The position numbers and the translations under genes are program-made. From Puccinellia tenuiflora (Eukaryota > Streptophyta > Magnoliopsida > Poales > Poaceae): a stretch of 64,000 nucleotides of DNA. Positions 12,251-24,600 of this stretch are shown here, one piece after another. Every line of letters begins with the position of its first letter. Within the stretch, counting starts at the first letter, position 1. The notes beneath the pieces are model-generated. The model made no database searches. It saw only the letters and a list, made by a program, of their open reading frames with translations, and was not told the origin of the DNA. The stretch lies in NCBI GenBank assembly GCA_012064385.1, contig QRDG01000473.1:5413066-5477065 (forward strand), given 5' to 3'.

Positions 12251-12264
12251 AAGGGGGGTAGATT
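12251..12264 (+). other. Polypurine tract of the gypsy element
   Basis: AAGGGGGGTAGATT directly abuts the 3' LTR, the position needed for plus-strand priming. Confidence 0.8.
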
Positions 12265-15200
12265 TGTAACAGCCCTAACTTGGTAATGAAAAATACGAAG
12301 GATTTTTCCACTTTTTTTTTGCATTCATGTTTGCATCATGGCATATCTTTAAATTGTTTTTGTGACAAACCACAAATGGAAAATAATAAAAAGAGGGAAG
12401 CCAAACTTCCCAAAACCTTTACTTACTTGAAATGCAAACTATGGTGCAACCTTTAACATGACAGGTGACCATTGGTTCAACAAGTTCCCTAGGTTCACCC
12501 TAATGCACAAGAACCAAATGGATGGGTTCCAATTTGTTTCCAACTTCCTTAGGCCCTAAAGTGTGGTTCAACGCTCTTGCTTGTTTGTGAGCCATGCCAT
12601 CTCACTCAAAAGTCCAGATAAATGTATGGTGAGCTGTTTTACCTTGTGGAGAAACTCCCAGAATTTTTGTATATTTTTCGGCAATTGTTTTGGTGCCCAA
12701 ATAAAACCTAGCCTTTCTGCCAATTTCTGGTCATTCGGAATGACCCGGATTTTTCCGAATCAATTCCGGACCAGTCGGAATTTTCCGGACCTTTCCGGAA
12801 AATTCCGGATGAAGCACAGTGACGACAATGGACACTGGCGCCATGCCGCCCGCACCCATGCCGCTGCTGCCGTGGCTTCACCTGCCCTCGACGCCGTGGC
12901 CCCCCCTTGAAGTCAAAGCCGCACGCCGTGACGCCCTCGACCTCACCCGCTCCTTTTCCCCTCTGCTCTCTCTATCTCGTCCCCCTCCCGAGCTCCCTAG
13001 GAAGCCCTCCGTAGTGTCGCCGTCGATTCGCCGCACTTGGAGTTCCCCGGGGCAAACCGACGCCACCCTCTCCTCCGCCTCGACCTCCTCTCCTTCCCCA
13101 CCGGCGGACGAGCCGGGAAGCCCGGAGCTGACGAGTTCGTCCTCGACTTCTTCCGCGTAGGCCGAGCTCGATTTCGGTCGTCTCGGTCCACCATCGCCGC
13201 CGCCGAGTGCACCCCTGCAACGAGGGTGAGCCCCTCATCCTTCTGGACAGCTACCTGCTCCCCCTCTCCCTCTCTTGCTTGCTCTTGGTGCGCACCCGCC
13301 GTTGCCGTCGTTTTTCTGCCCAGATTCGAGCCGTCCGGAATCACCCGGATTATTCCGGATCGATTCCGGGTCGACCGGATTTTTCCGGACATTTCCGGAC
13401 GAATTCCGAAACCCCAACCGAAAGATTTTGAGGTCACCTAGGATTTGGCTCGGAATGAGCCCGGATTATTCCGGACCATCCGGAATATTCCGGACCAATC
13501 CGGTTAAATTCCGAACCAGCTGTGAACTGTCTGAACTTTGCAATTTGACTTCTTTTCGTTAAAACTTACAAATGGTATACCAATTTGATCAGTGTTTCAA
13601 ATGCTTTCTAAACATGCTAGTAACACCTCATGACAACACTTTGGACGTTGACATTAATCTTGAATTGGATAAAAGATATAAGTCCAAATAACTTTTTAAA
13701 ATTGCTAGTTAAGCATCGGTGCTCCGAAAATTACAAATAAATTACCGAAGTGATTGGAATGATAAACCCTAACCTTTTCATGTCATGTTCATGCATTTTG
13801 AGCTATTTCACTAATAATTCATTAATCTATGAAGAACGTGGTCACTAAGCTAAATGTGGGGTTGCTTCCAAATAATTTTCCTAATTATTTGGCTCCCCAT
13901 TTAATTGTGCCCTTAACTTATATAATGGAATCCTTGCATAAATTTTGACATGACATCATGTGATTGAGCATCGCATCTTGTGTTCATGTGATTTATGTGT
14001 GTTTTGTATTTATTTTGGGTATCGATAGATTCCGGAGTCGAGGGTCTCTCTACTTACCCCGACGAGCACTACTTCACGCCCAGGCAGCAAGGCAAGAGAT
14101 AACCTAACCTTCTTGGCATCTAGCATCCTATGTTTTTATAAACTTATTTTATCCACTATAATATTGCATGCGGTTCAAATGTCTCTTTTGGTCAATAATA
14201 TAGAGAATCCTACAAATGCATGTTATTCCCCGAGCCAATCACATGTATCCCCACCTATGAACCCTAGCAATGATGTATTGGCCGGAGACAAGAATATAAG
14301 TGTTGTTTTTATATGCTTAGCTATGCTTAGCCATGCTTAGCTAAATGCTAGCAATGTCCGTTGTTAAATTCCATAATTGTTGATGTTGATGGAATGATTC
14401 GGGCATGGTGGATAAATGTGATGATTAATTAAAATGCTAAGACGGCTTGGGTGAGTTGCCATCGGGGATGGTGTTTTGCCTCACTCTAGCCCCTAGGTGC
14501 GAGTTCTTTACCTCTTGAACCAAGACGAGCGTGCTGCCATTGGTGGGTGTATGGCGCCTTACTGACCAAATAACTTGTGCGGGCGTATCCAAGGGTCCTC
14601 TAGTTTGCTATTTCCATTTGTCGTGTGTGTGAGCGGGAAAATAAATGATGAGGATGGTGGTGTTTAGGACGTGGCGATGGGGCAGGGGCTGAGGCTGGGT
14701 AAACTTGCCCTGTGGCCACAGATGACTCTTGGATATTCTCACGCGAGGTAAAGGTTTAACCGCGCCTGCTTGCCGGCCTTCCCCGGAAGAGGGCCAACTA
14801 GGTGAGCCGGACGGTACCAATGGATAAGAAGCTGGGAGGTCCCTCGGGAACCTGGCAGCTTTCACATAGTACACCCCTACAGGGTTAATCTTTTCGAAAA
14901 GCCGTGTCCGCGGTTATGGACGACTTGGGAATGGACGATAAGATCATAGAGAATCTTAACCTAATTGTTATGGCAGCTAAAGGTTGCATTAATCAACGTG
15001 TGGTAAAGGTTCATTTCCTCGAGGGTGAGTCGAGGGAGTGCCTTTGTGTGAGATGAGTGGTGATGGTTGCGAGTAGGTTCGCCGAGAACCGAAAGGTGAT
15101 AATGATACTCTCTTACCCCTTTATAAAAATACTCTGAGTAGACGAATGCCATGTGTCAATTATATTTCTGTTTATGAAACTTAGCTTTATGCAAAAGAAA

Positions 15201-15682
15201 TACATATAAAGCTTTAGAGCCTCCGTCAGTCATTGGGCCTATATCGCCCTACTAAACTTGCGAGTACATCGTACTCAGTCTCTCTTTGCTGCCTCTATGG
15301 TTTTGTATTTCAGAGGAGGACGACACCGAGCAACTAGGTGGGTTCTTCGTTGACGTCGACTACTAGTCTGGGATTCCCAGGTGGCAGCTTGGGACCGTGG
15401 AACAAACTGGCTGGGATGATTTTATTGTAGGCCTCTTAGGCCATATTTTGCTTCTTGTTGTTAGACAACACTACCCGCTTCCGCTTGTTGAATTGTTGGA
15501 TCTGTGATCCTTTTGCTTGTAATATTTGTATTCCTCTCTTTATATGAGTTGCTTTATATCTTGTGTCGTAGAGTCATGCTTTGTGCCAGTTCTGTTCCAC
15601 AAGTCTCGATCTTTGTCTTATACATTGAGAGTTGTGTCGGATTCATAGCCTCTCTGTATAATTCCGGGGTCGGGGCGCTACA
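12265..15682 (+). repeat. 3' LTR of the nested gypsy element
   Basis: Near-identical to the 5' LTR. Visible differences include a 9-bp deletion near 13020, small indels in the GC-rich part and about 33 single-base changes. The CCGGA arrays are present at about 12735-12811, 13335-13410 and 13440-13515, and in two places they are less decayed than in the 5' LTR (CCGG where the 5' LTR has CCAG). Confidence 0.93.
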
Positions 15683-17040
15683 CATACCACTATCACAAGC
15701 ATAGCATTTTCCAATCTAACACATCAACCAAGCAACTAAAACAACTCTCTAACAAATAAGAGTGAAATAGAAGAGAGCTTAACACAAAGAACTAGCAGCT
15801 CTAAACAAGATAACATGCTAAAAGCGAGAGCTTACTAGAAAACAAACAGTAGCTAAGAATACTCAACAAATATAAGCGAAGCACAAGAGTATTCATATGA
15901 AAAAGCGGAGTGTGTCTCTCTCCCACACAAGAATGCTAGGATCCAACTTATTAAGCAAACTAAAACACACACTCAAAATAAAAACAGACGCTCCAAGCAA
16001 AATACATAAGATGTAGTGGAATAAAAATATAGTATCACTAGAGATGACCTGATAGTTTTGTCGATGAAGAAGGGGATGCCTTGGGCATCCCCAAGCTTAG
16101 ATGCTTGAGTCTTCTTGAATTTGCTGGGGATGACCCACCGGGGCATCCCCAAGCTTAGACTTTTCACTCTTCTTGATCTCATCATATCGTCCCTTTTGCT
16201 TACTTGAAAACTTCCACCACATCAAACTCAAAGTAATTCTCATTAGAGGGTTAGTGCATAAACCAAAAATTCACAAGTTCTACTGTGACACAAGCACATC
16301 TTAATGCATTATAACATTAGATACAGCCATTGATGCTCAAAGAATCAAAAAGATCCAAATAAACATCGCAAAAGAAGCAATGCACAATAAAAGGCAGAAT
16401 CTGTCAAAATCTGAACAGTCTGTAAAGACGAATTTTTTCGAGGCACTAGAGTTGCTCAAATCGAAAATCACTGAACGAGAAAAAGTTTCATACATATATG
16501 AAGATTCAGCACACAAAATCTCAAAGCATTTCGTCGCTTCTGGAATAAATGACGAATTTAACGGTGACAGACAGAAATCTGTTTCCTGTGCAGAAATCCA
16601 AATATAGCAAAAACTTTCTACTAGAGACCTTACTTGGCACAACATTGCAAGAAAATAAAGATACAAAGAAGTTGCTACAGAAGTAAACAAACTTCTTGAC
16701 TCAAATAAAAGAAAAGATACTGAAAATAAAATGATGGGTTGTCTCCCATAAGCGCTTTTCTTTAAAGCCTTTTAGCTAGGCTTACTTACCTGTTATCAAA
16801 TGGTTGGAGTGAGGTGGCTTGGCTTCCCCAAGCTTAAATTCTTGCACTTACTTGATATATGTAGGGTGAGCTTAGGGGTAGAATCCCCAAGCTTGAATGG
16901 TTGTCCCTCTTGATCTTTGTTTGTCTCCCTCAACTCTTCCACTTGAAAGTTCTCTTCACACACAACTCATAAAACTTGATTAGAGGGGTTAGTGTCTCCA
17001 TAAATTAAATCCTCTTCAGGTTAGAATCTGGAGGTACTAC
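15683..17040 (-). mobile_element. Internal 3' region of the antisense retroelement (right part)
   Basis: Continues the element interrupted at 5707. The PPT-like motif CCCCAAGCTT recurs here four times (about 16085, 16143, 16823 and 16882). The stretch from 16739 (GGTTGTCTCCCATAAGCGCT) is typical of non-coding 3' regions of Triticeae gypsy elements, from memory. No coding region is supported. The right boundary near 17040 is uncertain because no LTR or target duplication was found. Confidence 0.55.
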
Positions 17041-17111
17041 AACAATAATGATCAGTCGTCCATGATAGCCAAGCCATATGGGAGGAGGGGCAAATTCTAC
17101 GTGGATTTGTG

Positions 17112-17426
17112 ATGGGTACCGACTACTATACCCATGGCTGGGAGAAGAATATCTACAGAGGTGCACAACCTGAAGACACCAAGAGAATCAATCACTCGGT
17201 GGTATGGTTCAGTTACAAGTTCCGGCCGAATGAGGATCCCAACGGCGAACCCGAGCTCGAAATCATGGTGCTTGATAACCAGAGAGAAGGCAGGTCGGTC
17301 AGATGCATCATGTCCAACGCCTTTTATTGCTTTTGCGAGGTGCAGGTAGAGCCCCTAAACATGCGAGATCTCCGGGGCAGCAGGTGGCGCCGTCTGCTCA
17401 GCAAGCTTCGTAGGACTCGTCCCTGA
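17112..17426 (+). pseudogene. Orphan ORF, C-terminal part of an unrecognised protein
   Basis: Open frame of 104 codons from ATG 17112, beginning MGTDYYTHGWEKN and ending with a basic tail, RRLLSKLRRTRP. Composition and codon use look coding: balanced residues with acidic, aromatic and Cys-containing segments such as IMSNAFYCFCEV. Upstream the same frame is open back to a stop at 17049-17051, while a different frame reads MIAKPYGRRGKFYVDL directly before a TGA at 17110-17112. That suggests the piece is the 3' end of a longer gene damaged by a frameshift. I do not recognise the family. It lies just beyond the antisense retroelement, so its 5' part may have been lost or displaced. Confidence 0.35.
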
Positions 17427-18694
17427 TTTGATCCTCTGTTGTTATTTGTTCAGTGTGTATGTAGTTGAAATTCTGTAGAACGCTTGTACGTATTACTTGC
17501 AACTGATCTATAGAATTTATATAGGTTGATTGATACAACATGATCCTAGGTTCCCGATTGGGCTCATAGAACTGAATATCCTAATTGATGGACCGTGCTA
17601 ATAAGGGCACGTGCCCTAGATTAGTATTCTATAGGCACGCTTCAAAACATGGTAACTAACCTTTGCATGCATGCAACCATGTAGATACCCTTTCGGTTTC
17701 AAATTTTAAAATGTTTTATCTCTCGAACCATAAGTCGAAATTCGGATATGTTTTCACGGTTGGCTTTGTCGCAACGAGATCTCCAAAAGTAGATCCCATG
17801 TTGCTATGTTTTAACAATATTTTTTTTGCCAGATTATAGTCACTTGGTCACTAGGTTATAGTCAAATTGGTTACCACGTTAAAATCAAATAGTTATCAGG
17901 TTTTCTGAACTTTTTTCTCACCAATATAAGCCTTGCATGATGGCAATTTCATCTTTTATGAGTTTGGAGTAGATCAAATACTCAGTTTTTGGACATGTAG
18001 ATCATTGCTATGACAAAAAAATATGTAAAACTTATCTGGTAACTGTGTAGTAACCGTTAACTAGTAACATGGTACCCTAACAACTGATGACCGAAAAAAA
18101 ATTCGTTAAAAGATATTAAGATGGGATCTTGTTTTGAAGTTCTTGTCGAGACGAACCCAATAATAAATACGGATCGTCAATTTGGGATTAGCGGTTTTGA
18201 AAGATAATTTATTTTTTAAATTTTCGGATCTGGTTTTTCTGCCCTTATAGGGACGGAACCTTACCTTCCGCGCGTGATGGATCAGTTTTTCGGGGCACGT
18301 CTTTTCGATAGATTAATCGTTGAATGATTTATCGAGACGTTGCTCCGACGTTGCTCCTTTTACTCCCAAGCGAAAACGCACGTAGGTGAATCTGCAAACA
18401 AACAGACAGACAGACAGACAGGGAGAAGAGGAATCCTGCACTGGTATTATTTTGAGACAGAGAGAGAGATGACACTAATCGATTTGCTGGCCGGCGTGTC
18501 CTGTTGCAGTCGCCAAAGGTCAAAACTCCGGCCGATGGAGAGAGAAGCAGAACGGGCGCCTCGTGCCCGTTGCACGTCATTCGTCTCCGGCGTGCTCCTG
18601 GACAGCCGATTCCTGAGCGCGGACATCGATCAGTTGCGACCCAGAGAGAGAGAGAGCCGATGGTTCAAGATCCGGAGCATAGCCAACCTGCTTA
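17427..18694. other. Intergenic, no gene supported
   Basis: AT-rich sequence with a few diffuse repeats (the phrase GGTAACTA/GGTTACC recurs at 17650-18060) and a short (CAGA)n run near 18403-18422. Possible transposon debris; no coding exon, TIR pair or LTR could be defined. Confidence 0.5.
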
Positions 18695-18957
18695 GGGCAT
18701 GTACAATGGTTGATAAGGTCGTCTTATCATTAACCTGCCATGTAGTTTAGATATAACAACAAAACATGATGTACAATGGATTATTTTTAGTCTTATCTTT
18801 AATAATCAGATATCCCTAAAATTATGGTGAGAGAAATTGTGCTAAGAGATGATCTCTTAGCTAAGAGAAGACAAACCTCTTTTTTTCGTTTATCTCTCCT
18901 CCAACTCAGCAATCATCCTACGTGGCACTGCGATGATAAGACTATTGTACATGGTTC
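18695..18957. mobile_element. MITE with CATGTACAATRG inverted termini
   Basis: The left end reads GGGCATGTACAATGG. The reverse complement of the right end reads GAACCATGTACAATAG, and the arms continue to match (TCTTATCAT ... CCACGTAG against TCTTATCAT ... CCATGTAG) apart from an 11-bp gap. About 263 bp, AT-rich, non-coding. TTA precedes the left end, but a clean matching duplication on the right is not seen, so the superfamily (Harbinger/Tourist-like most likely) is inference. Confidence 0.65.
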
Positions 18958-20029
18958 AGAACTTCAGATAACTCAAGGCCCCGATCTTGCAAAATCCGTC
19001 AGTACAGTACAGGATCAATGTTGCAGTTTGGCGTCGGCATCAGCATCGGACTCGAGTGGCGGAAATGGCGACACCCGTCCGGCCGACGTGGACGCCCCGC
19101 GAGACGCGCGCACCCTCAGACCAACCAAGCGCCGGAGAAGCCGAGACGTCGAGCGGTGCCAGCCACGTCCAGCGGAGCCGGCCTGGAATCGCCGCCGAGC
19201 ACCAACTTGTCTTCATCGTGGCGAGCGCGTCCAGCGCTCGGATCATCGACTGATCGACAAGCCGCCTCATGGCAGCACCCAAACGACAGCCTCCCGCTCC
19301 TCACCACCGATGAGCGCCGATCTGCACCGGGCATGGGAGAGGCCGAAACACGAGCATGGGGACGACTACGGCGGGCTCTCGTCGTGCCGGTCGCCGGACG
19401 GATGGACACGGTGGCTTCCTACAGTGTCTGGCGCCAAGCAGACAAGCCGCCTTCTGAATTTTCTGGCGCCAAATAAAAACAGAGCATCTTGGCCGCGCAT
19501 GACTATAGCGAACTACACAAAACAGAGCAGGAGCCTCAAGTTCAGACTATGTAGCGAAGAACTACACAAAAGAATCAAACCGAAAAAATAGAGACAGACA
19601 CACATTGGCTTCTCCTAATTAAACACTCATCTCATAACCTTTATTTCACCTACTGTATGAGACTTTAAAATGCGCGGGAGGAATCCTAAAGAAGGGCAAA
19701 AATCTTTGACGTTCACTGGACGTACGAGAGATACAGCTAGCCCGTAACCGAAATGATCTTTGTGATCCAACCATTGAAGCTGAGTGTGTTGAGGCGGGTC
19801 AAGCTTTGGGCTGTCAGAGCGAAACGTAGCGAGGAATAAGAAATGTTCTAGTACTCCATGCATGTCTGATCATGTCTTGGTGTTACTGATTTTGTACATT
19901 AGTTTCATTACAACGACGTTTGGTTTGTTGCTTTATTTCAGGCCACCTCGTCGACAACATTTTGGAGTTTGCACACTCTGATCAAACGAAACCTTCTTTC
20001 TTCATACGCACGTACTGTCCATCAGTCAA
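18958..20029. other. GC-rich unclassified stretch
   Basis: 19060-19480 is GC-rich with several overlapping open frames on both strands, none with a recognisable domain or coherent exon structure. It may be a captured or decayed gene fragment. 19600-20029 shows nothing identifiable. Confidence 0.4.
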
Positions 20030-21009
20030 GAGGACTTTTATGGTACCCCAAAATGAACAAGAACCGTCTATTTTTCCTGATCGTGTGGGTACTATGATCT
20101 GGTACTCCATAAGTAGCTTCACGGAGTACTAACTCAAAAAATCAGGGAGTACCTTCATCTAAAGGGCTAAACGGTAATCATAACAACCCGATGATTTCTC
20201 GTGAGGATATCTCGTTTTTCTTTTTCTCCCAGGTCCCAACCGGTTATCCAAAACCAACGACAAAATTAATCTTCATTTCATCGAACCCTAATCCATATTC
20301 TTCTCACGGTGGCTCGAAGTTGGACTGCATTCCTCCATGAAGAATACGCCAGGGATGTATGAACGCCGTACGTGATAACTCGTCCGACCTTCTGATAGTG
20401 GCCTGTAGATGAGCGCCGCCGCGGGGTACCGGCTAGGTTACGGTCAATGGAAGGACGCTGTGGCTCGAGCTGGTCACTAGAAACACCTAGCCGAGTTGTT
20501 CTGAGAATACGTCATGCATTGCAACGGAGCGCAGAAGGTTCTCGGTGCTCTTGATGAACAAGGATGAGTCTAGCTAGCCAGTATTAAACGTAATCACATT
20601 TAAAACCAACCAAAGAGGCTCGATGCAGCTATGTATACGCGAATTGTGCTTCATCTGTTGTGCATAAATTGATCCAGCAATCACGCAAACGTGTCCAATA
20701 CGCATCGCAATTTATTGGATTGATTATTAGGGAGCTTGCGATGCGTTGCTGCCTGGCTAGGCAACGACGACGCAACATTCAGTACTACTACGAGTCTGCG
20801 GCGGCCGATGCCTGGTGGCGGAGGGGGCAGTGTGTACAAATGGAGGCGGTGGCGCCAGGGCAGTAGGGCTGCGATCCAGATCGCGGCGGGTTAGTCGTGC
20901 ATCATATTAGCCAAATAAAAAGTCTAAATTGCCCTTGCAAATAGACGGTTGGATCTAGTTGGTACTCCCGGCTATTATTTGAGAGTACCAGGGTACCGTA
21001 AAATTTGCC
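20030..21009. mobile_element. 980-bp non-autonomous Mutator- or hAT-like DNA transposon
   Basis: The 8-bp direct duplication TCAGTCAA flanks it (20022-20029 and 21010-21017). The left terminus GAGGACTTTTATGGTACCC pairs with the reverse complement of the right terminus, GGCAAATTTTACGGTACCC, about 14 of 19 positions. A second inner inverted match (GGGAGTACC and the nearby CCGTCTATTT) supports the pairing. No transposase is encoded. An 8-bp duplication suits hAT; extending it to 9 bp with one mismatch and the long TIR suit Mutator, so the superfamily is open. Confidence 0.7.
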
Positions 21010-21621
21010 TCAGTCAATCACTTGCTCCTAAGCAATCTTGAACTTAAACGCTTCCAACATGACCTTGACAAACAGCACGGCTACAATCTTGTTCTTTTCT
21101 CTGACAAGCTGCACATATTACATGTATTGTTATTATTATTTTATTTATAGAAATTCACCTCTCGTGTGCATGGCTACAAATAAGATACATGGAAATAGTT
21201 TTGTCACGGTGAAATGCATGATCACCTAGTGTAGTAGTGTAATCTTCACAAGCATCAGCTCTTCATGAGTGTATGTTTCTTCAAGGATATCACTCCCATA
21301 ATTCCGGTATGATAGGGATTCCTTCACAAAATGCATGACCCGCAAAACGTGGAAACCGTGAAATGAGACAAACAACAACTCTTTATAAGTGTATGTTTCT
21401 TGAAGGATAGCACCCCCACTATTCCAATATGATATAGATTCATCCACCTTCACTGTTTTTGACTAATGTGAGATTTTGGAGGAAAGCAAAATTCAAGAAT
21501 GTGTTCCACAAGAAATAACTTCAGAGTTGCCATAATGCATAGCACACAACCAAGATAGATCTTTTCGGTAGTCAAACATCCCATTAGTCATATATCTCTT
21601 TCATAGTAATGTGCTTACCTG
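21010..21621. other. Stretch with a duplicated ~75-bp block
   Basis: Two copies of a block (about 21254-21326 and 21377-21449) share GTGTATGTTTCTT and surrounding bases at roughly 75 percent. On the minus strand both lie in one frame (21226-21453) and give two similar ~27-residue segments (DESISYWNSGGAILQETYTYKELL and KESLSYRNYGSDILEETYTHEELM, here each only partly quoted for comparison of SY-N-G--ILEETYT-EEL). No further gene structure is visible. Confidence 0.4.
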
Positions 21622-21694
21622 GCACACAATCTTCCTGAAGTTGGCCTGCATATCGCAGATCGTCTCGAACTGGATGAAGAGCTATGGGAGCACG
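21622..21694 (-). pseudogene. SRP54 N-domain relic, downstream half
   Basis: On the minus strand the reading is LFIQFETICDMQANFRKIV, aligning with residues about 41-60 of the intact SRP54-like protein encoded at 29540-31009 (VRFETVRGMQASIRKTA). It is followed by CAG/GTAAGC, a plausible splice donor. The other half of the same domain is at 25383-25532, and a hAT element lies exactly between them, so this was one gene copy before the insertion. No ORF survives. Confidence 0.7.
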
Positions 21695-24600
21695 CAGTGG
21701 CGGACCCAGGATTTGGCGAAGACCAGGGCTAACTTCTAATGTCCAAAATGTATGAAAAAATATATGAGATTCTAATCCTCTCCTAACAACATAATATATT
21801 AGCCAAAGCATAGTGAAAATGTATAAATGTGGAGTTTTAATGTGAAACATAAGGTCAATGTTTAACCAAATGACAATAAGAAAAGCATAAAAAAATCGTG
21901 AAATAATCCCATAATGAGATATATTTTTGGTACCAAATCACAAAATGAGCGACACTTTTCATGAATCAGAGGGAGTATCATATTTGATGTTTAAATATGT
22001 CTTTGGTGAATAAGTCTTTAATCTCTTTGTCCACTTCATCTTCTATGTAATCAGATTGAATAAAATCAGTAAATACACAATCCGTTAAGCTAGTTGTAGC
22101 AGTTCAATGGTTGAAATTGACTCTTCAATTCATCAAAATTCAGACCTTACATTAGAAACCAAACAATTACCTATGAACAGGGTGGCCAAAAGACGGTCAA
22201 TTAAAGGTGATGAGCTGACCCGCCGAGGTACCGCCGACAATGAGCGGACGAGGCGCAACGGCGACGACGATTTCCTCGCGAGGTTGAGACAAGTGCGTCT
22301 CTGTAGGCCGGTGGCGTCGGCGCGATCAACTCGGCAGGGATCGGCCTCCAGTGAATTTGTCATGGGTAGGTGGCGGCGACAGAGACGAAAAGGAATTTTC
22401 TTTAGATCATATATATACGCCATACGACATACGATGGTATACAAATAGGGGTCCAAGTTCAAGTGATGCGATCGTGCGATGGACGCTGGACCAGTGTTCG
22501 CAACCGCGCTTGATTAGCCCTGGTCGTTCTGGAAAAAGGACATGGGCTGAGCGCCCAAGGTATTCTCATATGGACAACCGTAGGTCCGTCAGACTTGGAT
22601 CGTGGAAACGGTTGTTCGCTCCCTGACCTAGCCTCCAGGGCTAAGGCGATCAGGGAGGCGATCGATCTGCCACCCAATCTCCACCAGCAAGCGTGCTGAT
22701 CTCCTCTCCCTCCGCTTGCTGCTCCGGTGGCGGGAGGGAGGGGGATCCGGTTCCTCCGCTATGTAGTTAGGGTTTGGTTTTGTAGGTCGTGGTGCGTCGT
22801 TGGGGTGATGGGAGCGGCGCCCGGGCAAATAAATCTGCCTCAACTCTACTCCCACACTGGCGGTGTCCTTCATGGCGGTGTCTCGGAGTTGGTGGCACTG
22901 TGTGCTTACCGATCTTTCAGATCGGTGGCTGTTGGGTTCATGGATGGTGTCGGCGAGGCGGCGGCGGCAACTCCATCAGATGGGTTTTTCCTCCTGCTCT
23001 GTCCCCGTTGCTGCGGCATTGTCTCCGGCGCCATGGTGGAGCAGAGAGGATTCATCCAGGAGTACGTGCAGATGGTGGTCTGCACTGGTGACAGCTGGGA
23101 GATGGTGTACCTTGTGGTGGGTTCGTGGTTGGAGGCTGACGGTTCTGGTTCCCTACTCTGACATCGTCGTGCGGGGGTGCCAGTGCTGAAGTTCGATGGC
23201 GTGTCCGGGGTCATGCTGCCCCGACCTGATTCGTTCAACGGCAATGATTTGTCCTATGGCAAGCTACTTTGGAGATCCGAAAAGCTGATGATCAGCGATG
23301 GAGCCGCATCGAGCTCGAGTCAAGAGGAGATCTGTATATTTTTTCTTTGGTGGCTGCTATGGTGGTGCCGAATAAGATGGATAGGCATTGGTTTGTCACA
23401 TATGTTTATCCTATCTTTCCAGATCTGTAAGATCGGTGTATACGTACTTTGTATCTCGTATTTTATTTATCAATGAGAATCGTATTACCATGCAAAAAAG
23501 AGAGCTCCCAAGTGATACGTCTCCGACGTATCTATAATTTTTGATTAATCCATGCTAGTTTTATGATATTGTCACATGTTTTTACTGTAATTTATATTAT
23601 TTTTATGCATTTTGTCGGCCTAACCTATTGACAAGATGCCCAGTGCCAGTTCCCTATTTTTGCTGCCTTTTTGTTTCAGAAATTTACTTCTGGCAATATT
23701 CCCGGAACGCGTTGTAAATTTTTGAGGATTTTTTATTCGCCAGGACGAAGTACCAGACCGAAGGAGAGCCGGAGGGGAGGCCCACAGGGCAGGTACGGCC
23801 CCCTGCCGCGGGTCAAGGTGGACCCGCGGGTGGGGCCCGGCCCTGCCCGTGGGGTCTCACCTCGTGGCCCTCCGACGCCTATAAATTGCAAAAAACCCTA
23901 AAAATGTCAGGGCAGCCATTATTTTCGAGAAACTCGACCCCGACGCGCCGTCATCTCAAACCCTAGTTCGGGGTCCCATCTGAAGCTGATCCCGGCACTC
24001 TGCCGGAGGGGAGATCGATCTCGGAGGGTTCTTCATCGCCATGCCTTCCTCCGGGATGATGTGTGAGTAGTCGCACCTTGGACTACGGGTACATGGCAGT
24101 AGCTAGTTGGTAGTCTCTCACCCTTGTGCTTCATGTCTTATGATCTTGTGAGCTGCCTAACATGATCAAGATCGATTATTGTAATACTATGTGATGTGTT
24201 TGCTGGGATCCGATGGATTATGAAGTTAGATTATACATGATTCTTATATGAGTAATTTATGTTCTTGCATGCTCTCCGATGTGCGTAGTTACTTTGGCCG
24301 AGTGATTGTGTGTATCTTCAAGAGAGGGTAGTTATGCTAGATAGTGGGTTCATGCCCCCTTTTGTTCCTGGGCACGAGTGATAGAAACGTCTAAGGGCGA
24401 GGGTGTGCTGTTGCTACTAAGGGTAAAATAGCGGTGCTAGTATCTCTTTGGATGTTAGTATTTCTTACATCATGCGCTTTACTTAATGCATTTATCTGTT
24501 GTTTACAACTTAATACCGTTGGGTGACACGCTGGATAGCGATCCCACGGTGGACTTTTTAGACAAAAACGTAGTTGGACTCAACGGTCTTTGTTCCTTGT

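Larger units (their letters stand above)
5708..15682 (+). mobile_element. Nested Ty3/gypsy retrotransposon, pol-deleted, structurally complete ends
   Basis: LTRs of 3431 bp (5708-9138) and 3418 bp (12265-15682) begin TGTAACAGCC and end GGGGCGCTACA. The element is flanked by the 5-bp duplication CATAC (5703-5707 and 15683-15687). The primer binding site TGGTATCAGAGC, complementary to the initiator tRNA-Met 3' end, lies at 9142-9153. A purine tract (AAGGGGGG, 12251-12258) precedes the 3' LTR. Internal DNA is only 3126 bp and encodes gag, protease and the first part of reverse transcriptase, then jumps to a degenerate integrase 3' end. Counting by eye gives about 33 substitutions between the LTRs, roughly 1 percent, so the insertion is recent by retroelement standards. 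Confidence 0.95.

Noticed and set aside
18340..19591. Overlapping plus-strand frames of 136 and 255 codons
   Set aside because: They run through a microsatellite and a MITE and show no domain or consistent codon use.
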